From: Mycolicibacterium hodleri
Lineage (GTDB): Bacteria > Actinomycetota > Actinomycetes > Mycobacteriales > Mycobacteriaceae
Length of the DNA stretch: 64,000 nt
Assembly: GCF_025822245.1 (NCBI RefSeq)
Contig: NZ_JACKTL010000059.1
Location: 31,872 to 95,871, forward strand
Direction of reading: 5' to 3'
A program made the translations under genes and the position numbers. Under the pieces are notes generated by a model, which was not told the DNA's origin, ran no database searches, and was given only the letters and a program-made list of their open reading frames with translations. Shown piece by piece: positions 17,887-26,785 of the stretch (position 1 is its first letter; the number at the start of each line of letters is the position of its first letter).

Positions 17887-18411
17887 ATGAGTACTTCCCA
17901 GCACGAGCAGTCCGATGCCCGGGTGATCAGCCCACCGGACCCAGCGACGATGCGCGCCGTGCTCGGCCACTTCTGCACGGGCGTGGCCGTCATCACCGGG
18001 CGCGACGGCACCCGTCCGCATGGCTTCGCGTGCCAATCGGTGACATCGGTGTCGCTGGACCCCCCATACGTGTCGTTCTGCCCAGCGCACACCTCGTCGA
18101 GCTGGCCCAAGATCCGAACTGGGGGTGCGGTGTGCATCAACGTCCTCGCCGTCGACCAGCGGTCGATCTGTGCCAGGTTCGCCACGTCGGGTGCGGACAA
18201 GTTCGCCGACGTGTCGTGGGCGGCGGGGGACAACGGCTGCCCCGTTCTCGACGGAGCGTTGGCGTCGATCGAGGCGGACGTCGAATTCGAGCACCTGGCA
18301 GGCGATCACAGCATCGTCGTCGCCCGGGTCACCGGCCTGCACGCGCACGCCGACCGGCACCCGCTGCTGTTCTACCGCGGCGGCTACGGTGGCATCACCG
18401 TTCATGGATGA
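17887..18411 (+). CDS. hsaB: HsaB-like flavin reductase
   Basis: A 174-residue FMN-binding split-barrel flavin reductase. Family hallmarks are AVLGHFCTGVAVITG, GFACQSVTSVSLDPPYVSFC, NVLAVDQRSICARFA, DKFADVSW and the terminal HPLLFYRGGYGGI, all close to HsaB of M. tuberculosis. HsaB supplies reduced flavin to the oxygenase HsaA, which hydroxylates the phenolic secosteroid; the HsaA-like gene of this window lies 25 kb away. It could instead serve another two-component monooxygenase. ATG at 17887 preceded by ACGGAG. The next gene overlaps by eight bases. Confidence 0.75.
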   Translation: MSTSQHEQSDARVISPPDPATMRAVLGHFCTGVAVITGRDGTRPHGFACQSVTSVSLDPPYVSFCPAHTSSSWPKIRTGGAVCINVLAVDQRSICARFATSGADKFADVSWAAGDNGCPVLDGALASIEADVEFEHLAGDHSIVVARVTGLHAHADRHPLLFYRGGYGGITVHG

Positions 18412-19009
18412 TCCGGATCCCTTGGCTGCGGCGTACGAGCCGTTGACCGTCGCCGTGCGCCGGCTCATCGACCTCACCATCCGGACGGAGGTCGACGCCG
18501 CGGCGGTGCTCGACGCGACGCATCTCGTGGAGGAGGCGAGCGATCGGCTCGGGACGGCCCTCGTGCCCGGCTCGTTCGGAGTACGAACGGCACCCGACGG
18601 TCGGGTGGGCGCGCTCGGCAACGTCGTGATCGGCACCCGGAATCCCGTCGCGCCGCCACTGGTCGTCCATCACGAAGCCGAGGGTCGAGTGTGGTCGGAG
18701 TTCGTCCTCGGTGCGCAGTACGAGGGTCCGGCAGGGCACGTGCACGGCGGTATCTGCGCGCTCGTGTTGGATCACCTCCTCGGAGCTACCGCCCACCAAC
18801 CGGGTCGGCCCGCGGTGACCGGCACCCTGACTTTGCGGTACGTGAGGGGCACGCGGTTGGGCCCGCTGCGCGCAGAGGCGTGGGTGGACCGCGTCGAGGG
18901 CGTGAAGACCTTCGCGGTGGGGGAGATCGGCGACGGGAACGGTCCCACGGTGCACGCTCACGGCGTGTTCATCCATCCGAAGGCGTCACCACCTGGGACC
19001 TCGGACTAG
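18404..19009 (+). CDS. hotdog-fold (PaaI-like) acyl-CoA thioesterase
   Basis: A 201-residue hotdog-fold protein. The 4HBT/PaaI signature is GHVHGGICALVLDHLLGA (about residues 110-128), followed by the strand GTLTLRYVRGTRLG. Such proteins hydrolyse acyl- or aroyl-CoA thioesters. The start overlaps the end of the flavin reductase gene, so the two are cotranslated. It may release CoA from stalled ring-degradation intermediates. The end is tail-to-tail with the SnoaL-like gene, sharing a CTAG. Confidence 0.75.
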   Translation: MDDPDPLAAAYEPLTVAVRRLIDLTIRTEVDAAAVLDATHLVEEASDRLGTALVPGSFGVRTAPDGRVGALGNVVIGTRNPVAPPLVVHHEAEGRVWSEFVLGAQYEGPAGHVHGGICALVLDHLLGATAHQPGRPAVTGTLTLRYVRGTRLGPLRAEAWVDRVEGVKTFAVGEIGDGNGPTVHAHGVFIHPKASPPGTSD

Positions 19010-19470
19010 CTCGGAGCCGTCATGGCCAGAATGCCGGGGTCCCCGGTGTTCGTTGCCCATGTCGCATCGCGCCGCACGATGCGCCAACCCTCGGCGCGTC
19101 GTTCCCAGCGGTCGGTGTACTCACCGCTGGAGTCGAACACCGGACCGACGAAATCGCCGGTGCGCTGATGGCGGGCCTGGACGTAGGCGCGGCTGGTCGC
19201 ACGATCACCGTCGACGTCCACCAGGACGCTGCCGATCAGATGCTGGGTGCCACCACACTTTTCGAGGTGACGGCGCAGCAGCTCCCGTAACGTCTCGATG
19301 CCGTGCGCGTCCTCGCCCGTCCCGTAGTCGAAGGTGACGTCGTCGGCGAACACCTCGCCCAGGTCGTCGAAACGCTTGGCATCCGCGATGCGGGCGAAGC
19401 GGGACAGCGCCCGGTGGATGTCGCGTTCGTCCAACAGCTGGGCGAGCCCGACGGGCACCTCGCCGACCAT
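19006..19470 (-). CDS. SnoaL-like (NTF2 fold) protein
   Basis: A 154-residue NTF2-fold protein of the SnoaL-like_4 type: ALSRFARIADAKRFDDLGEV, FADDVTFDYG, THLVG-like strand HLIGSVLVDVDGDRA and the final RRAEGWRIVRRDATW. These act as isomerases, dehydratases or hydratases on polycyclic or steroid-like substrates, though many are uncharacterised. It starts within the stop of the SDR gene (TGATG), so the pair is coupled. One of several SnoaL-like proteins in the window. Confidence 0.7.
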   Translation of the reverse strand: MVGEVPVGLAQLLDERDIHRALSRFARIADAKRFDDLGEVFADDVTFDYGTGEDAHGIETLRELLRRHLEKCGGTQHLIGSVLVDVDGDRATSRAYVQARHQRTGDFVGPVFDSSGEYTDRWERRAEGWRIVRRDATWATNTGDPGILAMTAPS

Positions 19471-20252
19471 CAGGCGTGCGCGCCGCCGTCGACCCGGATC
19501 TCCGTGCCGGTGATGAACCGACCGTCGTCGGAGGCCACCATGGCGACCACCGCTGCCACCGCAGCGGGTTCGCCGAGCACGCCGCCATCGGCCGCGGTCA
19601 GGAGAGGAGTCTGCTTGCCCCACAAGCCGATGTCGTATCCCTCGGGCATCTTGTCGAGGGTGCTCATTGCCAAAGACGTTGCCACTCCGCCTGGTTGGAC
19701 GTTGACGGCACGAAGGCCCTGCTTGGAGTACTCCAGTGCCAGCGCGTGGGTGAACGCCAGCACCCCGCCCTTGCTCGCGGCGTACGCCGACATGTAGGGG
19801 TGGGCGAAGGATGCAGCGGTGGAGGTGAAGTTGACCACCACGCCGTGCCCCGAGTCGAGAAGGGCGGGCAGTGCCCGCCGGGTCATCAGGAACGTCCCCG
19901 TCAGGTTGATGGCCAGGGTGTCGTTCCAGTCCGACAGCGTGTGTTCGTGGGTGTGCGCGCACCGCTGGATGGCCGCGGCGTTGATGAGGACGTCGAGGCC
20001 GCCGAGGTCGGCCACCGCCGCGTCGACGGCCTCGGCCACCGCGGCCTCGGAGGACACGTCGAGGACTGCGGTGGTGAGCCGCTTGCCCGTGCCGGCCTCG
20101 TCGGCGGCGGCCGCCGTCGAGGCCAGCCCGCTTTCGGACACGTCGCACGCCACCACCGTGCCGTCCTCGTCGAGGAGCCGCGCCACGGTCGCCGCGCCGA
20201 TCCCCGAGCCTGCGCCGGTGACGATGATCTTGCGGTCGGTGAAACGCTGCAT
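19470..20252 (-). CDS. short-chain dehydrogenase/reductase
   Basis: A 260-residue classical SDR: cofactor motif TGAGSGIG near residues 12-19, CDVSESG after strand 2 (Asp favouring NAD), NAAA instead of the usual NNAG, catalytic Tyr and Lys in YAASKGG, and the C-terminal GTEIRVDGGAHA. It oxidises or reduces a hydroxyl/keto group, probably on a steroid-like substrate given its context. It follows the 20270-21346 gene by 17 bases and overlaps the SnoaL-like gene. Confidence 0.8.
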   Translation of the reverse strand: MQRFTDRKIIVTGAGSGIGAATVARLLDEDGTVVACDVSESGLASTAAAADEAGTGKRLTTAVLDVSSEAAVAEAVDAAVADLGGLDVLINAAAIQRCAHTHEHTLSDWNDTLAINLTGTFLMTRRALPALLDSGHGVVVNFTSTAASFAHPYMSAYAASKGGVLAFTHALALEYSKQGLRAVNVQPGGVATSLAMSTLDKMPEGYDIGLWGKQTPLLTAADGGVLGEPAAVAAVVAMVASDDGRFITGTEIRVDGGAHA

Positions 20253-20269
20253 GTGTCAGTCCTCTCGGG

Positions 20270-21346
20270 TCAAGCCAGCTGGAATGCGCTGAGTGGTGCT
20301 TCCTGCGGGTACGTCGTAGGTCCGCCGAGGTCATACGCCGAGTTCAGGGCGCCGATGAACTCCGGGTCGTGCAATGGTGCGCTGGGGATGTCGAGCTTCG
20401 TGCCGGTCTTGGCCAGGTTGTCGACGAGCATGTCGATCGCCTTGTCGATGGTCAGGTCGTCTGACGCGTCCATGTTCTTCTTCAGTTCGTCGTAGTCGGA
20501 GAACACCTCGGCCGACCAGTGCACCAGGAAGCGCAGATCGTCGGTGTGGTGCCGAGCGATCACCTCGTCGCCGTTTCGCAGCACCCAACCGTCGCGATCG
20601 GCCGGGTCGCCGGCGAAGACGGTGTCGAAGGCCAAACCTGCTGGAACCTGTTGCTCCACTGGACCGTTGGCCTCACCGCGGTGAACCATCATCTCGTTCT
20701 GCACTACGACCCCGCGGTTGTAGACCGGGGGCACCAGGCGCCGAGGCTCCTTGAGGGGCCCCTCGGGCCAGTAGGTGAAGCCACTACCCTCGTCATGGGA
20801 GAACCACGTGATGACCTGAGCCATCTTGATCAGGTAGTCGGTGAACAGACCCGACTTGCCCATGACACTGCACAACCAGGTGGGGGCGTTCTCGTGGCGC
20901 ACCCCACGGAAACTCGGCGAATCCAGGTGGCCGGGATCGCGATTGGCACACGGTCCGTTGATGTTGAACAACATCATTTCGGGCTTGGCGTATTCGGCAC
21001 CCCAGTAGGACTTCGCCATCTCCAGGAATTGCTCGTTGTAGAACACGTCGTGCAGCTCGGGGTAGAGCACCGTGCCGTAGTTGGCGAGATAGCCCCGGAA
21101 GGTGGGTGTCAGGAACAGGTCGAGCGACGGCGTGAAGCCCTCGGGAAACGCCCCACTCATGGTGGCCATCAACTCATCTGCCGAGGCAAAGTGCTGGGCG
21201 ATGATCAGATTCCACGGGCCATCCTTGCGCACCACGTCGAGGAGTCGCTGGCGCTGATCGTCGGTGTACACGGCGTCGATCTCCCGCGGCGCCGCCGCCG
21301 GACGCAGCACGTTGGACAGTTCCATCCGGCGTTCGTCGGTGAGCAT
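20270..21346 (-). CDS. uncharacterised protein, possibly a non-heme iron oxygenase
   Basis: A 358-residue soluble protein I cannot assign with confidence. An HLD motif (DPGHLDSPSFRG) about residue 138 and a later His in MMVHRGEANGP (about 222) could form the two-His-one-Asp iron site of phytanoyl-CoA-dioxygenase-like enzymes; this is inference. It heads a minus-strand unit with the SDR and SnoaL-like genes and has AAAGGAGA upstream of the ATG. Two 13-base direct repeats lie just upstream and may be its operator. Its setting suggests oxidation of a steroid-like compound. Confidence 0.6.
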   Translation of the reverse strand: MLTDERRMELSNVLRPAAAPREIDAVYTDDQRQRLLDVVRKDGPWNLIIAQHFASADELMATMSGAFPEGFTPSLDLFLTPTFRGYLANYGTVLYPELHDVFYNEQFLEMAKSYWGAEYAKPEMMLFNINGPCANRDPGHLDSPSFRGVRHENAPTWLCSVMGKSGLFTDYLIKMAQVITWFSHDEGSGFTYWPEGPLKEPRRLVPPVYNRGVVVQNEMMVHRGEANGPVEQQVPAGLAFDTVFAGDPADRDGWVLRNGDEVIARHHTDDLRFLVHWSAEVFSDYDELKKNMDASDDLTIDKAIDMLVDNLAKTGTKLDIPSAPLHDPEFIGALNSAYDLGGPTTYPQEAPLSAFQLA

Positions 21347-21358
21347 GTCGTCTCCTTT

Positions 21359-21389
21359 AGTCGTTCTGTTGAGCGCAGTCGTTCAGTTG
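21359..21389. promoter_or_regulatory. 13-base direct repeats upstream of the 20270-21346 gene
   Basis: AGTCGTTCTGTTG (21359-21371) and AGTCGTTCAGTTG (21377-21389) differ at one base and are 18 bases apart. They lie 13 bases before the ATG at 21346 on the minus strand, overlapping the region of the ribosome binding site and the likely promoter. This is a candidate binding site for a regulator binding as a head-to-tail pair. Confidence 0.45.
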
Positions 21390-21469
21390 AAAGCGATTGT
21401 GAGCCAGAACTCGTGACGCCAGCGTCGGGCTGTCCGGTGGCTGGGAGGTCTATCTGCGCAACGACGTCG

Positions 21470-22414
21470 TCAAAACTCGAGCTGGTGGGCAAACTTCGCC
21501 CGTAACAGGGCACCGGTCTCCGCGATGGCCAGCCGGCCGCGTGCGGTGGCATCCGCGCGCATCAGGAAGCCGTGATACACACCGGGATAACGGGTCAGCG
21601 TGGTCTGCACGCCGGCGTCCCGGAGGCGCGCGGCAAACCGCTCGCCCCAATCCCGGATCGGGTCGCAGCCTGCGGTCAGCAATATCGTCTGCGGCAGATT
21701 GGACAGGTCAGCCGCGTAGGCGGGAACGCGGTAGGCGTCGTGTGGTGCTCCAGCCCCACCGTCGGCGAGGTCGTGCATGTAGTTGATGTCGTCCAGCGAG
21801 AGGAACGGGGCGTCGGGCTGGCTGGTGATCGACGATGTGGCCATGTCGCGGTCGAGCCCCGGGTACATCAGCACCTGCGCGAAGATGGCGGGTCCGCGGC
21901 GGTCGCGGGCGGCCAAGGCCACTGCGGCAGCCAGTGATCCGCCTGCGCTATCCCCTGCGACCGCCACCCGGGACCGGTCGAGGTGGAGCTGCTCGGCGTT
22001 GTCGGCGACCCACGCCGTCGCGGCGTAGGCGTCATCGAATTGAGCCGGGGGCGGATTCTCCGGAGCCAGGCGGTAGTCGACCGACACCACCGTCGAGTCG
22101 CTGGCGACGGCGAGCATCCTGGCCAGGGGTTCGAAGGAATGGTTGGAGCCCAGCACCATCCCGCCGCCGTGGAAGTAGACGACGACCGGACCGTTCTCGG
22201 CACGGCTGGGACGATAGATGCGCAGCCCGATGTCACCGGAGACGCCTGGGATGGAACGGTCGTCGACGGCGACCATGGGTGGCATGTCGTCGGGCAGAGG
22301 CGCCGATTCGAGGCCGTGTCTGACCTCTGCCAGACCTCGTTGACGCATCGGCGGCACGACGCCGAACGCTGCGACTCGGGCCGCTGCGTCGGGATCTAGC
22401 GAGGACGCGGTCAC
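21470..22414 (-). CDS. alpha/beta hydrolase, HSL-type esterase
   Basis: A 314-residue hormone-sensitive-lipase family esterase: oxyanion motif YFHGGGMVLG (about residue 80), nucleophile elbow GDSAGGSLA (about 153), then Asp in AGCDPIRD and His in YPGVYHGF complete the triad. It hydrolyses small ester or acyl substrates in the cytoplasm. The start is a GTG that begins two bases after the SDR stop, so it is part of that operon. It could cleave esters made by the Baeyer-Villiger monooxygenases in the window, which is inference. Confidence 0.8.
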   Translation of the reverse strand: MTASSLDPDAAARVAAFGVVPPMRQRGLAEVRHGLESAPLPDDMPPMVAVDDRSIPGVSGDIGLRIYRPSRAENGPVVVYFHGGGMVLGSNHSFEPLARMLAVASDSTVVSVDYRLAPENPPPAQFDDAYAATAWVADNAEQLHLDRSRVAVAGDSAGGSLAAAVALAARDRRGPAIFAQVLMYPGLDRDMATSSITSQPDAPFLSLDDINYMHDLADGGAGAPHDAYRVPAYAADLSNLPQTILLTAGCDPIRDWGERFAARLRDAGVQTTLTRYPGVYHGFLMRADATARGRLAIAETGALLRAKFAHQLEF

Positions 22415-22416
22415 CG

Positions 22417-23280
22417 TCAGTGCTCGGCCGGTTCGAAGCGCTTCTTGGTGCGCAGGATCGGGGGACGTTGCGTCGCAAGCGTGGTGGCCCGCTCGGTCAT
22501 GGCGGAACCGACGTACTCGGGTTGGGTCAACAGGTAGAAGCGGTTCGCGGCGGCTTGTTCGAAGACCACCTCGGCGGCGGCGATCGGGTCCATCGCCTCG
22601 GCCTTGATGTCCAGCATGGCGGTCCGTTGTGATTCTGCGGCCGCGACGTCACCGTCGCTGACGCCGCCGGCGGATTCGAAGATGTTGGACACCACTGCGC
22701 CAGGAAGCACCGCTTGAACGTGGACGTGGTGATCGTGGCCGGCCAGTTCCACCTCGAGGCGAAGACACTCGGTCAGCGCGAGGACTGCATGCTTGCTCAT
22801 GATGTAGGGCGCCTGCAGTGGGACGACGGCTACGCCGCCGATCGAGGAGAGATTCCAGACCCACGACTGCTCAGGGCTTTTCAGCATCATGGGCAGGAAC
22901 GCCCGTACACCGTGAAACACGCCGTTGATGTTGACGTCCACGACGCGGTTCCAGTTGGCCAGCGGGGTATCCCACAGATATCCGAACTGCTCGACGCCGG
23001 CGTTGTTGACCAGCAGCCGCACGTTGCCGACGTCGCGGTGGGTGCGCTCGGCCAGGTCCGTCACCGCCTCGGGATCCCGCACATCGCAGCCGTGCGCGTG
23101 CGCCGACCCTCCGGCAGCGACGAGTTCGTCGCGCAGGCGGGCCGCCGCGTCCGCATCGACGTCTGCGATGACCACGGTCATGCCGAGCCGCGAGGCGTGG
23201 CGGGCCAAGCCCGCGCCGATGCCGGCACCGGCTCCGGTGATGACGGCTACTCCGCCGCTGAAGACGTCGCGTGCACCCAT
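22417..23280 (-). CDS. short-chain dehydrogenase/reductase
   Basis: A 287-residue SDR: TGAGAGIGAGLA cofactor motif, IADVDADAA (Asp, NAD preference), LVNNAGVEQFG, catalytic YIMSKHA (Tyr and Lys) and a long C-terminal extension with FYLLTQPEYVG, a type seen in mycobacterial SDRs of lipid and steroid clusters. ATG at 23280; an upstream extension of the frame has no family content. It lies four bases after the SnoaL-like gene and two bases before the esterase, so all three form one unit. Confidence 0.8.
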   Translation of the reverse strand: MGARDVFSGGVAVITGAGAGIGAGLARHASRLGMTVVIADVDADAAARLRDELVAAGGSAHAHGCDVRDPEAVTDLAERTHRDVGNVRLLVNNAGVEQFGYLWDTPLANWNRVVDVNINGVFHGVRAFLPMMLKSPEQSWVWNLSSIGGVAVVPLQAPYIMSKHAVLALTECLRLEVELAGHDHHVHVQAVLPGAVVSNIFESAGGVSDGDVAAAESQRTAMLDIKAEAMDPIAAAEVVFEQAAANRFYLLTQPEYVGSAMTERATTLATQRPPILRTKKRFEPAEH

Positions 23281-23284
23281 GGGG

Positions 23285-23770
23285 CTACGGGGTCGCCGCT
23301 GCAGTGGCACCGGCGCTGTACTGGGCGAAGGGCACCGAATCCTCCGCATCGAGTACGACGTACAACGACGTCAACGTCAATCCGTCCGAACCGCGGCGGA
23401 TTCCGGCGTCGACGACGCCGCTGGACACGTCGAACGGCACCGAGTTGGTGATTTGGTTGACGTAGAGGTAGAAGCGGACCCGGGTGACGTCGCCGTCGGT
23501 GCCGGTGCGAAAGACGTTCGTGGTGTGGTGACGCAGGGGGTAGGGGTTCTCGTTGCGGTGCTCGGTCAGCCAGGCCAACGTCTCAGGGCCACCGTCGAGT
23601 TCGGCGGCGAGCAGATGCTCGAATGCGCAGTTGCCGGAGTCGGATCGGCTGACGTAGGTCATGTCGTCGGCGATGCGGGTGGCCAGCTCGGCGAAGTGGC
23701 CCTGGTCGTAGTGGAACCAGAATTCGGCGAGGAACTCCTGGACCTCGGACAGCGTGATCTCGTTGCTCAT
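23285..23770 (-). CDS. SnoaL-like (NTF2 fold) protein
   Basis: A 161-residue NTF2-fold protein: VQEFLAEFWFHYDQGHFAEL start helix, RIADDMTYVSR, RHHTTNVFRTGTDGDVTRVR and RVRFYLYVNQI strands. The family covers isomerases, dehydratases and ring-hydroxylating dioxygenase small subunits. It heads the SDR-esterase unit after a 62-base gap from the acyl-CoA dehydrogenase gene. No ribosome binding site is evident before the ATG. Confidence 0.65.
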   Translation of the reverse strand: MSNEITLSEVQEFLAEFWFHYDQGHFAELATRIADDMTYVSRSDSGNCAFEHLLAAELDGGPETLAWLTEHRNENPYPLRHHTTNVFRTGTDGDVTRVRFYLYVNQITNSVPFDVSSGVVDAGIRRGSDGLTLTSLYVVLDAEDSVPFAQYSAGATAAATP

Positions 23771-23832
23771 GGGGACGAGTCAACGCGACCGAGCCGACGG
23801 TGCCACCGCCGATGCCCGATCAGTGGAACATC

Positions 23833-24870
23833 TCACCCGGTGATGAGGCTCCACAGTCCGCGGCCTCCGACGCGGAGCGTCGCATCGGTCACCACCGAGT
23901 CCCATCGGTCTACCGACCCGTAGTCCGAACGCCACGCCAGCGCCGACCTGGTGAATTCGTGGAGCCGATGTTCACGGGTGGTGCCGATCGCGCCGTGAAT
24001 CTGGTGGCCGTTGCGTACCACCACCGACGCGGCGTGCCCGGCACACGAGCGCGCGACCGCGATCATGAAGTCGAGCCGGTCGGAGGCCCATCCGTCGGCG
24101 ACTGCTGCGGTGAGCGCTGCCTCGGTCGCCGACCGGGCCAACGCCGACTCGGCGGCGCTGTCCGAGATGAGATTCTGGATCGTCTGAAACTTCGATAGCG
24201 CGCGGCCGAACTGAACACGCGTACTCGCGTGTTCGATCGACAGCTCGACGATGCGGTCCAGCGCCGCGCACACCTGGATCGCCCGCACCAGTGCCGCCCT
24301 GCGCATCAACTGGTCGATTAGTGCGGCGGGTACCGGCACTCCGTCGAGTAGTGACACGTCGACGGTCACCGAGTCTCGCGGCTCGCCGATCGAGTTGGTC
24401 CCCGCCGAGATCCGCACCGCGGCCGCGGCCACATCGGCCGCGCGGTACTCACCGTCGACACGCCACACGACGACGATGCGGTCCGCACCGCGAGCCCATG
24501 GCACCCCTGCGGACATTCCGTCGTCGTCGAGCACGGCCACGGTGCGCACCGCGTCGTCGCATGCCATCCCATTGGCATCGAGCAGCCAGCACGCCAGGAG
24601 GTCGTGCTCCGCCAGGGGAATTCGCACTCCGTGGCGGACGGCAGCTCCCAACAGTTCCACAGCCTCCAACCAGCCGGCGCCGCTGCCGCCGTCGGATTCC
24701 GGACCGGTCAGCCGCACCAATCCGAGATCCTCGAGCTGCCGCCACAGCGTCTCGTCGCGTTCGACGGCGGCGGTGTCCGGCCGGGTCTCGCGGTGGGCGC
24801 CGAAGACGGCGTCCATCATCTCGGTCAGGGCTGGATCGACGGCTGCCGGCGAGCTCTCCACAGTGGTCAT
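23833..24870 (-). CDS. acyl-CoA dehydrogenase subunit (FadE type)
   Basis: A 345-residue acyl-CoA dehydrogenase-like protein. The C-terminal half has the FAD-binding Arg in TRVQFGRALSKFQTIQ and the GHQIHGAIGTTREHRLHEF region, but the N-terminal and central parts are short and diverged, and the GGTxE motif is lacking. Its start overlaps the stop of a full-length second FadE by four bases. Paired, unequal FadE genes are the mark of the alpha2-beta2 heterotetrameric dehydrogenases (FadE26-27, FadE28-29 type) that act on steroid side chains in actinobacteria, so I infer such a complex. Confidence 0.8.
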   Translation of the reverse strand: MTTVESSPAAVDPALTEMMDAVFGAHRETRPDTAAVERDETLWRQLEDLGLVRLTGPESDGGSGAGWLEAVELLGAAVRHGVRIPLAEHDLLACWLLDANGMACDDAVRTVAVLDDDGMSAGVPWARGADRIVVVWRVDGEYRAADVAAAAVRISAGTNSIGEPRDSVTVDVSLLDGVPVPAALIDQLMRRAALVRAIQVCAALDRIVELSIEHASTRVQFGRALSKFQTIQNLISDSAAESALARSATEAALTAAVADGWASDRLDFMIAVARSCAGHAASVVVRNGHQIHGAIGTTREHRLHEFTRSALAWRSDYGSVDRWDSVVTDATLRVGGRGLWSLITG

Positions 24871-26009
24871 CGCATCCCCAATCCGCGGGCGATCACGCCA
24901 CGCAGCACCTCGTTGGTTCCCCCGCGAAGGGTGAAGCCCGGCCGTTGATCCATCGCCGCTGAGACCAGGTCGGCGAAGACGGCATCGGCGCCGTCATCGT
25001 GGCAGTCCGCGAACTCGGCGATGTCGCCTTCGGTGGTGGTACCGAGCACCTTGACCACCGCGGCCGAGACGTCGGCGGGTTCGTGACGCTCCAGCGCAGT
25101 GGCCACGGCGGTGGACATCTGATGAAGACCCGCCACGCGCGCCACCAGTCTGCCCAGCTCGTTGGTCCGACCGAACGCGCCCTTCGCCGTCTGGTCGGCG
25201 GCGGCGGCGAGCGCCACGAACGACGACAGGAACCGTTCGGGCCCGCTGCGCTCGAAGGCCAGTTCGGAGGTGACCTGTTGCCACCCCGCGCCGATCTCGC
25301 CAAACACCATCTCGTCGGGGACGACGACGTCGTCGAGGATGACCTCGTTGAAGTGATGCGCTCCGTTCATCGAGACAATGGGACGGACGTCGACGCCAGG
25401 GCCGGTGAGGTCCACGATGAACTGGCTGAGTCCGGCGTGCCGGTGGGCCGGATCGACCGGAGCCGTCCGGGCCAGCACGATGAAGGCGTGGGCGCGGTGT
25501 GCGCCAGAGGTCCACACCTTGGTGCCCGTCAGCGACCAGCCACCCTCGACCCGGACCGCCCGAGTGCGCACACTGGCGAGGTCCGAACCCGAGTCCGGCT
25601 CGCTCATGCCGATGCCGAAGAAGCACGTGCCTGCCACGATGCCGGGCAGGAACCGTCGCCTCTGCACGTCGGTGCCGTACTTCAGCAACGAGGGAACTAT
25701 CTGCCGATCCGCGATCCAGTGCGCGGCCACCGGAGCTCCGGCGGCCAAGAGTTCCTCCGCGACGACGAACCGCTCGAGGAACGAACGGCCATGTCCGCCA
25801 TACTCCTTCGGCACGGTCATGCCGAGCCAGCCGCGAACGGCGAGCGCGGCGCTGAAGTCCTCGTCCCACCCCGCCAGCCAGCCGTCCACCGACGGGGTGA
25901 AAGTACCGGCGGCCAGCTGTTCGTCGACGAAACCTCTGACCTCGCGGCGAAGGTCGTCGGTGGCCGACGACTCGAGCGTGGCCGACGGCACCAACCGGGG
26001 GAGTGTCAT
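24867..26009 (-). CDS. acyl-CoA dehydrogenase subunit (FadE type)
   Basis: A 380-residue acyl-CoA dehydrogenase with an intact domain order: helical N terminus (GMTVPKEYGGHGRSFLERF), beta domain (CFFGIGMSEPDSGSDLASVR, GTKVWTSGAHRA) and C-terminal FAD segment TLRGGTNEVLRGVIARGLG. It introduces the alpha,beta double bond of an acyl-CoA. The ATG at 26009 overlaps the hydratase stop (ATGA); the longer frame upstream is antisense noise. With the overlapping 345-residue subunit it probably forms a heteromeric dehydrogenase acting on a bulky acyl-CoA. Confidence 0.85.
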   Translation of the reverse strand: MTLPRLVPSATLESSATDDLRREVRGFVDEQLAAGTFTPSVDGWLAGWDEDFSAALAVRGWLGMTVPKEYGGHGRSFLERFVVAEELLAAGAPVAAHWIADRQIVPSLLKYGTDVQRRRFLPGIVAGTCFFGIGMSEPDSGSDLASVRTRAVRVEGGWSLTGTKVWTSGAHRAHAFIVLARTAPVDPAHRHAGLSQFIVDLTGPGVDVRPIVSMNGAHHFNEVILDDVVVPDEMVFGEIGAGWQQVTSELAFERSGPERFLSSFVALAAAADQTAKGAFGRTNELGRLVARVAGLHQMSTAVATALERHEPADVSAAVVKVLGTTTEGDIAEFADCHDDGADAVFADLVSAAMDQRPGFTLRGGTNEVLRGVIARGLGMR

Positions 26010-26785
26010 TCCGCGCTCCGCCAGCGGCTGATCCGCTGCTCGTGCTCGGGGTCGCGGTGTGCCAGCGGCTGCATGGCCGCGGCCATGCCCAGCGTGGACT
26101 CCAAGGCCCCGGTGCGAGACTCCTGCATCAGCCGTTTCGCCATGCGCAGGGCGTGGGTGGGGTTCTTGGTGATGCGGTCCGCGAGAGCGTGGGCCTCGGT
26201 GAGGAGTTCGTCGTGCGCCACGACGCGACTGACCATTCCCCAGGCCAGCGCGGTCTGCGCGTCGATGCGATCGCCGGTGAACGTCATCTCGGCGGCCCGC
26301 TCGTAGCCGATCGCCCGGGGCAGGAACCACGTTCCGCCGTCGCCTGGGATGAGTCCGATCTGCACGAAGCTCTCCGCGAACGAGGCGCGTTCGGACGCGA
26401 CGCGGATGTCGCACATCATCGCCAGGTCGCAACCAGCTCCGATGGCAGCCCCGTTGACCGCCGCGATCAGCGGTACCTCCAGGCGAGCCAAGACCCGCGG
26501 AATGCGTTGAATGCCATCGACGTAGGCGCGGCGCTGATCGAGCGCACTCACGCCGAACATGCCTTGGTTGTCCGCCATCTCCTTGACGTTGCCGCCTGCC
26601 GAGAAGATCTTGCCTGCCCCGGTGAGGATGACGGCCCGGACGTCGGTGTCGGCATTGGCGGTGTGCACGGCGGCCTCGAAGGCCGCGATGAACTCGGTAT
26701 CGGTGATGGCGTTGCCGACGTGCGGCAGATCGATGGTCCAGACGCTGGTCGCCCCGTGGGCGGTGACGTCCAGTGGGCCGGTCAC
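26006..26785 (-). CDS. enoyl-CoA hydratase/isomerase
   Basis: A 259-residue crotonase-family protein: oxyanion-hole segments AGKIFSAGGNVKEM and AAVNGAAIGAGCDLAM, and the catalytic-region Glu in SFVQIGLIPGDGG (the second Glu position is replaced by Asp: PGDGGTW). Enoyl-CoA hydratases add water to the double bond made by acyl-CoA dehydrogenases, matching the two FadE genes downstream. The GTG start at 26785 overlaps the aldehyde dehydrogenase stop by four bases. A substrate with a large ring system is inferred from context only. Confidence 0.85.
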   Translation of the reverse strand: MTGPLDVTAHGATSVWTIDLPHVGNAITDTEFIAAFEAAVHTANADTDVRAVILTGAGKIFSAGGNVKEMADNQGMFGVSALDQRRAYVDGIQRIPRVLARLEVPLIAAVNGAAIGAGCDLAMMCDIRVASERASFAESFVQIGLIPGDGGTWFLPRAIGYERAAEMTFTGDRIDAQTALAWGMVSRVVAHDELLTEAHALADRITKNPTHALRMAKRLMQESRTGALESTLGMAAAMQPLAHRDPEHEQRISRWRSAE

